The translations under genes were made by a program, and so were the position numbers. Positions 55,888 through 64,000 of a stretch of 64,000 nt of DNA are shown here, piece by piece (position 1 is the first letter of the stretch; each line of letters begins with the position of its first letter). The notes beneath the pieces are model-generated. The model saw only the letters and a program-made list of their open reading frames with translations, did not search any database and had not been told where the DNA came from. Source of the DNA: Lineus longissimus (taxonomy: Eukaryota > Nemertea > Pilidiophora > Heteronemertea > Lineidae); NCBI RefSeq assembly GCF_910592395.1, contig NC_088317.1, forward strand, positions 8,806,001 to 8,870,000, read 5' to 3'.

Positions 55888-56501
55888 CATTCTAGTTCAT
55901 ATTATATCAACACCTAATTCATACGATTTCTTTCCAACTAATTGACCAAATTCAATGCGGTTTCTAGCATATTGTCAAAAACGTTGTTTTCTAATCATAC
56001 ATGATAGCAGGAATGTGATTGCATAAGTTTTTCATTATGTAATCTGCCACTTAACCCTTATAAAAAAAGTTTTTATTTATTTTGAATGATTAAACACAAA
56101 GTTCTAAGAATCTTGGTCTTGGTCGGTACTCTAGATATGGCAATTTTAGGAGAGCCAACTTAGATCAAAACAGTAGGCGTGAAGTAGGTGTGTTCTATTG
56201 TTGGAATGGCAAACCATTGTGTTGCCTACACAGTGCGTCCCATAAAATTGCATTTATTTTGTTATATCTCCACCATAACTTCTTCGATTTCGATGAAATA
56301 AACAGCTAATGATCTTATAATTGTGTGCTCCGTCATTTGATGGAGATTTTTTTCCAAAAAAAATAGAAATAAAAAAGATGTTTTGTAAGAGTTTTTTTAA
56401 ATCACTGATTACTTAATGAAAAACCTGTTTCATTACATTTCTGTCATAAGTGTGGAAGAATACGTTTGAAGTAGGTGTTGATATTAATATGAGCTAGACT
56501 G
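55888..56501. mobile_element. Foldback MITE, copy C
   Basis: Left CATTCTAGTTCATATTATAT, right inverse ..ATTAATATGAGCTAGACTG, TA on both sides (55886-55887, 56502-56503). Positional counterpart of 22901-23491 in the other arm. Confidence 0.75.
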
Positions 56502-56590
56502 TACGGTCATGTATGATATATCCAAACATATCCATCCTACTCACAATAATGGGAGTGAAAGCTAGATTGTACAGTTTTTCATCATGTAGT

Positions 56591-57453
56591 TGTTCGGTTG
56601 TTGGTCAAATAGGACCTGAGTTAATTATTTTGTTACAACATGTATGGTGCTGGCTTGTGGACGCCATCAAGAGACTTGTTTACAGACACAGGTTATTTTA
56701 GGCCTATGCACTTACCTTCTTACGTAAGGGCATATGTTCATTTCTAACAGAGTTTTCTTACACTCGCCCCATTCGTATACACAGCTGTGTGTGAGAAGAC
56801 CGGGAGGACGTTTGCTCCTGTGTTTTATTCGTGTTCAAGGATCCGAACTTTGAGTATTTCTATTACGTTCTTTCCACGATTGATGGAAAGAAATATTTAC
56901 TTTGTGTCTCGAGCTTTGACAATTCTTTAATTCGTAACTATGCATAGAGCCAAGCACGTGTGTGCATAGACCATACATTTGGCTACATTTCGTAGCACTG
57001 CTTACATCGTTGGTAACAAGTGTCTGTGGCGGCCGCAAGGAGCACCTTTACATGTAACCTTTATACGCAACGTTTTACGTGGATATACGTCGGATATCTG
57101 TACTTCCTGTTTGCGCAATCGTGACTTGTCTTTTGTCACTCAATCCCGGTACCGGGCTTGCACTTTTTCTGTGACGTCATCTACATGTACATGACTGTGT
57201 TTCTACGTTCTACGAGTACATAACTGTGTTTCTACGAGTTGGAGTTTCTTTGGATACGTGTTTCTCAACCAGATTAACTGACTGATGTGTTTGTGCAAGT
57301 GTCATTCATAGCAGAGAGCTCTACATTGTCAATATATACCATTACCTAATTTGCTTATGTAAATAAAGTGTTTGTGTATTTGTGTAAAACAGCTTCAGGG
57401 TTTGTATTTCTTCTGCTAATTTAGTGAGTGTTTTTTCATGTAGCTATCGTACA
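56591..57453. repeat. Solo LTR, 863 bp, with 5-bp target duplication
   Basis: Begins TGTTCGGTTG and ends ..TATCGTACA, flanked by GTAGT at 56586-56590 and 57454-57458. Arm A has the uninterrupted site CATCATGTAGTCACATAC (22811-22828, opposite strand). AATAAA at 57361 supports the plus orientation. It is not similar to the 179-bp gypsy LTR, so it belongs to another LTR family. Confidence 0.88.
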
Positions 57454-57653
57454 GTAGTCACATACTATTATGTTGGAACCACATGTATTTCTACTTCACA
57501 CTATGCTCAGCAAACACTGGCTGGCTACTGTTTTTGCAGGTGGTTCAGATAACATAGACCAAAATGCAACTGCAATGTGCAGATGATTCAGATAACAAGA
57601 ACCAATTGTTACCCAGAGTTGTATTTTGTGTGCAGGTTTTGTAACGTAACATA

Positions 57654-57980
57654 AGTCGTAGTTCCACCTATCATAAAACCGCATGTTTTTTCAAGAGCCG
57701 TGTCTTTGCCGTTGGAGGGAAATTTCGCATGCGCAATGCCGATGCAACTTCACCGCGCCATCTGTCGCCGGAACTTAGACATTGCAATTGCCGTGTCTAT
57801 TCAGATTCCACCTATCAAAAAACCCGTGTTGAACACGGGTCTAAATTAGCCCCCGATTAGCCCCATCGAGCTCGATGGGGCTAATAGACACGGGGATTTG
57901 ACACACGTGTCTATTAAGACACGGCAATTCACAGGTGTAAGCGCAAAAGACACCGGGGTTTGATAGGTGTAAGTACGACT
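57654..57980. mobile_element. 327-bp MITE with empty site in arm A
   Basis: Ends AGTCGTAGTTCCACCTATCA and, inverse, AGTCGTACTTACACCTATCA. Inserted in an AT dinucleotide run that is uninterrupted in arm A (about 22608-22625). It contains the perfect palindrome CCCCATCGAGCTCGATGGGG near its centre and repeated ACACGG words. Confidence 0.82.
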
Positions 57981-58929
57981 ATATATATAGGAGGACAACA
58001 AAACCTTGGAGGTAAGGGGCCATTTATTCAGTACGTATAATGTACGGGGAAATGGGCATTCGAGCCATTTCGCATGTTTTGCAAGTGCGTAAGGGTTGGA
58101 CATTAAAGGTGTTTGAGCAAAACATTTGTATATCACGGCTCACATATGTTATATGAGATTTTCGCCAGTGCTGTGCATGTAAAAACATGATAGTGCAGTA
58201 TGAAAAGGATAAGGCGTACAAGTCTAAATGCTCAGTGTGTTTGTTCACTTTGGTGGTCATTTCCATTAAGAGGCATTTTTTTGTTATTCGATGACGTGGC
58301 TTCCGTCATTGTCATCGTCGGCGTATGTTAGCGCGGTACGTTTCGTAACCTTACTTACTTGTTACTAGTTATGTAAATTCCTCCTCCTGGGTAGGAGAAC
58401 CCCCGTTTGGGGTGTAGATTATAACGGTGCCGCTTCTATGTTTTAGCTCACCTCTGGGGAGCTTATACGATACCGTGGCGTCCGTCATCCGTCGTCGTCG
58501 TCCGTTAGCGAAGCATGTTTCGTCACCGCTAGGGCAAGATGGCTAAAGCTTGGTGTGGTGGAAGCTTTTGGCAATATGCCCAGACATATTTTTTTCTCGC
58601 GATATGACCTACCTTCTGGCCTCCAGGCGGCCATCATGGAAATTGTTTTTTTGCCCTTTTGAAGCTTATAGTTGTACGTAGAGTGACGAAATTTGTTAGG
58701 TTGGTGTATCTTATAAGGTTAGATGACATATGACCCGGGTTTTTGATTTGACCTACTTTTCAAGGTCGCGGAGGTCAAAGTTCACTCAATCATCAATATG
58801 TGGCACGTTTCGTTTCTATTTGAGCTGGAATGTTCTAAACTTGTGAGAAAATATATCTAGGGACCCTCCATTCTACCCTAAAAATGTGTTCCGCTCGGAC
58901 TTGAAATATGGCCGCCAGGCGGCCTACTT

Positions 58930-59436
58930 GAAAAAAAAGTCGGATTGCAACCAAATTTCATGTGATTGTATATATATGTACCCTCTACAACATTCCTGAT
59001 TGTCAGTCAAATCCATCTGCCAATATAGCCGCCAGGCGACCATCTGGTAAATTGAATAAAGTCGGATTGCAACCAAATGTCATGTGATTGTATAGATATG
59101 TACATGTACTCTCTACAACATCTCTGATTTTCAGTCAAATCCATCTACCAATATGGCCGCCTGGCGACCATCTCGAAAATTAAATAATGTTGGATTGCAA
59201 CCAAATTTCATGTGATTATATATATATGTACACTCTACAACATTCCTGATTGTCAGTCAAATCCATCTGCCAATATAGCCGCCAGGCGACCATCTGGTAA
59301 ATTGAATAAAGTCGGATTGCAACCCAATGTCATGTGATTGTATAGTTATGTACATGTACTCTCTACAACATCTCTGATTTTCAGTCAAATCCATCTACCA
59401 ATATGGCCGCCTGGCGACCATCTCGAAAATTAAATG
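58930..59436 (+). repeat. Tandem repeat, 119-127 bp unit, left block
   Basis: Units begin with GGATTGCAACC at 58944, 59063, 59190 and 59313. Each has TTTCATGTGATTGTATA, CTCTACAACAT, TCAGTCAAATCCATCT, CCAATAT(A/G)GCCGCC and CGACCATCT. Alternate units are more alike, suggesting a two-unit higher-order period. Confidence 0.85.
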
Positions 59437-60498
59437 AAATGGCCAGGGCCATTGTGCTCACCTCATGTTGAGGAAAGATGGATAAAGAGCATGGTCTTGT
59501 GTCATGTAGTGTTAGGTTTGATGTAGGTCCAAGCAATTACAATTTCCCCAAAATGGCCAATTTACAGTACATTCGACCTCTGTGACCTTGAAAAGTAGGT
59601 CAAATCAAAGAAGACCCGGGTGACACATTGAATGGTTGTTAGAATTAGATGTACCTATGATATAAAATTGGTGCCAATCGGGCAAGTCATTACTAGGAAT
59701 AATGGCATTTTGAAGAATTTAGGATTTGGCCCCCTCCCTGGAGGCCAAACGGCAAATCAGATCGCACCAAACTTCGGTACCTGAGATCACCTGACCAAGG
59801 GGTACATGTGTACTTAATTTGTGATCAATAGTCATTGCAGTTAAGAAACGTGCCATTGTTACGGCCTGACGGCGAATTTACGCCATTTGACCTCTGTGAC
59901 CTTGACAAGAAGGTCAAATTAAAAACCTGTGTGACATATACTGTATGGTGGTTAGATGTACCCATGATATCAAATTGGTGGCAATCGGGCAAGAAGTTAA
60001 GGAATAATCACATTTTTAAGGTTTTTGGATTTTGCCCCCTGGTGGTCAAGTGGTGAATCATATTGGACCAAACTTCGGTCCCTGAGATCAGCTGACTAAG
60101 GGGTAAATGTGTACCAAATTTGGTATCAATAGTCATTGCAGTTTAGAAACGTGCCATCGTTACATCCTAACGGCCAATTTACACCATTTGACCTCTGTGA
60201 CCTTGAAAAGGAGGTCAAATCAAAAACCCGGATGACATATGATGCACCTTTGCTAGAAGTACCTACCATATTTTTTTCAAAATTTCCCGACTACTATTGA
60301 GGGAGATATTGCATATTTTCACTTTTAACGTTTGGCCCCCTGGTGGCCAAACCATGAAACGAATCGGACCGAAACTTGGTCTCCCAGGTGTCATTACATA
60401 AGGGTACATGTGTACTAAGTTTCAACTCAATAGCTCTAACAGTTACGAAACGTGCCCTGCTAACGGACGACGGACGACGACGACGACGACGACGACGC

Positions 60499-60582
<84 letters not shown>

Positions 60583-60634
60583 ACGACGGACGCCACGGTA
60601 TGGGATAAGCTCACCTCTGCTAAGAGGTGAGCTA
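59437..60634. mobile_element. AGGTCA-rich dispersed element inserted in the tandem repeat
   Basis: The array reads ..CGAAAATTAAAT|AATGTTGG at 59170-59193 but is split here between AAATTAAAT and AATGTTGG. The insert starts GAAATGGCCAGGGCCATTGT and ends with a short hairpin (CTCACCTCTG..AGAGGTGAGC) after a GAC microsatellite. It has internal modules CATTTGACCTCTGTGACCTT repeated at about 59565, 59883 and 60187. No ORF beyond low-complexity artefacts. Confidence 0.65.
60466..60593 (+). repeat. (GAC)n microsatellite
   Basis: About 125 bp of nearly pure GAC/ACG/CGA repeat with a few interruptions. Shorter versions (CGACGACGACGG) occur at the equivalent place in related repeat copies (22095, 58483-58505, 61755-61803), so the microsatellite is an internal part of the dispersed family that expanded here. 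Confidence 0.95.
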
Positions 60635-61010
60635 ATAATGTTGGATTGCAACCAAATTTCATGTGATTATATATATATGTACACTCTACAACATTCCTGA
60701 TTTTCAGTCAAATCTATCTACCACTATGGCCGCAAGGCGACCATCTCGAAAATTGAATAAAGTTGAATTGCAACCAAATTTCATGTGATTGTATATCTAT
60801 GTACACTCTACAACATTCTTGATTTTCAGTTAAATCCATCTACCAATATGGCCGCCACGCGACCATTTCGAAATTTAAATAAAGTTGGATCGCAACCAAA
60901 TTTCATGTGATTGTATATCTATATACTCTCTACAACTTTCCTGATTTTCAGTCAAATTCATCTACCAATATGGCCGCCAGGCGGCCATCTTGAAAATTGA
61001 ACAAAGTCCT
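60635..61010 (+). repeat. Tandem repeat, about 122 bp unit, right block
   Basis: Continues the array of 58930-59436 with units at 60643, 60764 and 60887. The last unit ends in ATGGCCGCCAGGCGGCCATC. Confidence 0.82.
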
Positions 61011-62420
61011 ATTACTCCGAAACTAAAATCCAACGTGCAATTTATGTGCTAGTATACTGGCAAACTAAACCACCCAACTACCAACCAATGGGCAAAATAT
61101 GACTTCATGACCTTGGTTAATACCCCGATCTTTGTTACTGTACTATTCTGTAGATGGTTCTTGACCTAATTTCCAAGGTTTCATAAGTCAAACTCTAAAA
61201 TTCTACCAATAATGGCAAATTTGTCAGTATTTGTCCTTGACTCTTCAAATTTGATGTATCGGTACCTCCTATCAGGCATCTCTACATGGTGAAAAACGTA
61301 TAATATGTCAATGTGACATTTTCGAGCGTAAATACGGTTAGGTCACATTCCACGAAAATTTCACTGTGTGATGATCGAATACATGTCATTGGTTAATCTG
61401 ATCTAGCTTAATAAAGTGGCTGAAAGGTTTTGACATTAACCTATTATATAAAAACATAGCCTTAACCATTCTACTGTAACCGACCACAGGTGAGCTCATG
61501 GCCCCTAGCCAATTTGAAAAACTGAAAGTGTTGACGATTTCCAGTACTTTTTTCTGGGAATGGAGATATTTAGATATGTATTTTCCACGGTGGATAACCG
61601 TAGCGGTTTAGCAACCACTCTGTACGGTTCAGCGAACTTCCGTTTTCCCTTGATTTTCCAGGTAGCACAATTTTACAATTTTCGGTAAGTTCCTGTTGTT
61701 TAATTCGGTTCTGCTTTTTGGCTCACCGTTCGTGGAGTCTATACAATACCGCTGTGTCCGTCGTCGTTCTTCGTCGTCTGTCGTCACCGTCCGTCGTCGT
61801 GTCCTGGGCACGTTTCTTAATCGCTAGGGCTAGATGGCTAAAACGTGGTGTGATGGTAGCTTCGGGCAATATGCCCAGACATGTTTTTGTTTTTGCGATA
61901 CGAACTACTTTCTGGCCTCCAGGCGGCCATCTTGTTTTTTTTTGCCTTTTTGCAGCTAATGGTTGTACGTAGAGTGACAAACATTTTATGTTGTGTGTAT
62001 CTAATAAGTTTCAATGACATATCACCCGGGTTTTTGATTTGCCCTACTTTTCAAGGTCACATAGTTCAAAGTTCAGTAAATCACCGATTGGTGGTACGTT
62101 TCGTTGCTATTTGAGCTAGAAGGTTCTAGACTTGTGAGGGCATATAAGCATATGGCCGCCAGGCGGCCATCTTGCAAATAAACAAAGTCATATTACTCCG
62201 AAACTAATGATCTGATTGCTACTAAACTTCATGTTGTTATGTATCTATGTACTCTTATCACTATCCCTAATTTTCAGTCAAATCCCATTACAAATATGGC
62301 CGCTACTCCGCCATCTTGAAAATCCAACGAAGTCTTATTACTGCTTAACTGTTGAACAAATGTCAACCAATTTCCATGTGACATGTACACTCTTCAATAA
62401 CCCTGAACTTTAGTCAAATT
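61011..62420. repeat. Mosaic of related dispersed repeats
   Basis: Segments similar to 19.4-20.2 kb (61140-61450) and to 58.44-58.92 kb (61720-62175: CGTCGT-rich start, GGCTAAAACGTGGTGTGATG, CAGGCGGCCATCTTG, GGGTTTTTGATTTG), plus a diverged 120-bp-type unit at 62180-62330. No genes. 62420-63010 contains no recognised feature. Confidence 0.6.
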
Positions 62421-63009
62421 TATAACCAAAATGCTATAGTGCCCATGGAATCAAAATGAAGTCCCCAAACACAAGCCGGCCGCGTGTCAGTCATTCATGC
62501 AAAATTTTAATTTGGGCTCCTGATTTAACTCTCGCTGGAGTAGTAAAACGTTGTATCAAGGGGAGGGGACGAGACAAGCCCGCAAACAACCGAGCGCCTC
62601 GCCGTGTTAAAAAAGTAAACTAATTTACCAACCTCGGCGCTGCAAGATCTGTTGGCAAAGATCTATTGGACTTCCTTTTGGTTCCATGGGTCGAACTCGA
62701 ATATTTTTGAAATAATATTTCAAAACCGGCCGAAAACATGACATTGTTTGATTAGGATTATACAAATTACACAAAAACAGCAGCAATAGATGTTTATTTA
62801 AAAAACTACAATGCGAAATGTTTTTTTTTTAGAAGTCTTATAGTGGGGAATGCTTGGGGGTATGATATCAGAGCGCTATGCGTAATGCGTAGAATCGGCA
62901 ATTCGGATCGTATTCTTTACGCAAAAAGCGTAAGGGTAGGCAGCCCTGTTTAGCGGCCTAGGCACTACACTTTACTATCCTCCAGATCATAACGCGATGC
63001 TTTTGGCGT

Positions 63010-64000
63010 TTATAAGTCTATTTGATTAAATTTTTTAACAAGTTTAGCAGGGTACCATGTAATCGCTGTCTGGTCAACGGTATAATATACTATTAGAGGG
63101 TTTATATAGCGCTCGATTATGCATGGATTATTCTCGAGCGCTTTACAAAGCAAAGCACTCCCTAAAAATATGACGTTAAAGGAGTGATTTGAAGTGGCCG
63201 ATGTTTCCTGCCAACCTAATACTCCTGGGGAGATTGTTCCAAAGATTGGGGGCAGCCGAGCAAAAAGCCTGGTCCCTAAAAGTTTCGCAGCGCGTAACCC
63301 GCACCACAAGTAATAGCTCAGAGTCACCACGCAATCTATGATGAGAAAATGGTTGTCTGACCTTGACATTATCAACAAGGTACTGAGGAGCATTACCCTG
63401 GAGGGCCTCAAACACTAGAAGTAAGACCTTGAAAATTATCCTGTACTTAACACTAAGCCAGTGTAGATGCACAAGTACCGGGGTGATGTGGTCGAAGCGA
63501 GGCACAAGACATACAACCCTCGCAGCAGCATTCGAAACCCTCTGCATCCGACTACACTGCTTGTCAGTGATGCCATATAGAACAGCATTACAGTAGTCGA
63601 GATGGGAAGTTACGAAAGCGTGAACCAGAATCTTGGTGGTGTCCTCAGTAAGAAATTTCCGAATTTGTCTGATGTTATATAGTCCGCAAAAGGCATTTGA
63701 GCACACTTTGCCTACATGGGTTTCCATATTCATATTGGAATCAAACCATACGCCGAGATTTCGCACACATTTTGACAGGGCTCACATCAGTCACACCAAC
63801 TTTAATTGAGTCAATGTTAACTTTGAGCAATTGTTGGCGGGAACCAATGATGATAAATTCAGTTTTCACATCGTTAATCAACAGTTGGTTGGTGATAAGC
63901 CAAACCCTCACATCACGAACGCAGTTCTCAGTCTCCTTCAGACCATCGCATTCAACTGAAGTCGAAAGGGCTTGTGGTATTCGACTCGATGACTCGACGA
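63010..64000 (-). pseudogene. 3' part of a CR1/L2-like LINE RT protein
   Basis: The minus-strand frame (stop near 63176) reads RNLGVWFDSNMNMETHVGKV, HLDYCNAVLYGITDKQCSRM, RVSNAAARVVCLVPRFDHIT, LHWLSVKYRIIFKVLLLV and NLWNNLPRSIRLAGNIGHFK, the thumb and C-terminal region of CR1/L2/jockey-like RTs. Upstream (63780-63960) are VWLITNQLLINDVKTEFIII and a frame break near 63770. The 3' UTR contains GCGCTATATAAA-type sequence (63100-63150), common at the ends of such LINEs. It runs off the window edge. Confidence 0.8.

Larger units (their letters stand above)
53725..58770. repeat. Inverted duplication, arm B
   Basis: Inverse copy of 21825-25744. It is longer because it later gained a solo LTR (56591-57453) and a MITE (57654-57980). 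Its pogo part starts abruptly at about 53725, beside the gypsy LTR, and lacks exons 1 and 2. Confidence 0.85.

Noticed and set aside
60294-60662. ORFs of poly-Arg, poly-Ser and poly-Thr in three frames
   Set aside because: They are translations of the GAC microsatellite and have no flanking coding signal.

Overview
This is a eukaryotic, almost certainly metazoan, genomic window. It has short coding exons with GT-AG introns, no operon structure, and a transposon load typical of marine invertebrates (DIRS, Ty3/gypsy, CACTA/EnSpm, pogo, PIF/Harbinger-like and CR1/jockey-like elements). I cannot name the species. An echinoderm, hemichordate, cephalochordate or cnidarian would all fit. No host housekeeping gene is recognised, and no rRNA, tRNA or CRISPR array was seen.

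Layout. 1-6.1 kb: a plus-strand non-LTR retrotransposon, split in its reverse transcriptase (RT) by a 1.96 kb pogo-type DNA transposon (2630-4590). 6.1-7.7 kb: unrecognised coding-like scraps and another LINE C-terminus. 8.2-12.0 kb: a minus-strand, three-exon CACTA/EnSpm (TNP2-like) transposase. 12.3-12.9 kb: two MITEs. 12.9-14.3 kb: a minus-strand protein-kinase gene with one in-frame TGA. 14.8-18.8 kb: a plus-strand multi-exon coiled-coil/basic protein gene whose splice phases agree across its last four exons. 18.9-22 kb: dispersed and tandem repeats.

21.8-25.7 kb and 53.7-58.8 kb are two arms of a large inverted duplication. Both carry the 3' half of a second pogo transposon and the same MITE. 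In the first arm the pogo element (24298-33329, minus) holds a 6.3 kb DIRS-type tyrosine-recombinase retrotransposon (26143-32460) with inverted terminal repeats and an internal complementary region. 34.7-37.1 kb is a minus-strand LINE with an inverted 5' end. 37.2-38.5 kb is a Ty3/gypsy integrase fragment abutting an SGNH-hydrolase-like ORF. 38.8-39.8 kb is a Tigger-like MITE.

40.1-53.7 kb is a plus-strand Ty3/gypsy element (gag, protease, RT, RNase H, integrase, one LTR). Its RNase H is interrupted by a 5.68 kb element (43736-49413) with 44-bp perfect TIRs and a TTA target duplication; that element has no visible transposase but carries an SGNH/zinc-knuckle fragment. The second duplication arm later received a solo LTR and a MITE, both with the empty site preserved in the first arm. 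58.4-62.4 kb is a mosaic of 119-127 bp tandem repeats, a GAC microsatellite and AGGTCA-rich repeats. 63.0-64.0 kb is the 3' end of another minus-strand LINE.

Functionally the window is a nest of transposons. The only plausible non-transposon genes are the divergent kinase / coiled-coil pair at 12.9-18.8 kb, and these may themselves be mobile-element cargo. Several frameshifts in the DIRS and CACTA elements sit in homopolymers, so those elements may be more intact than the sequence suggests.
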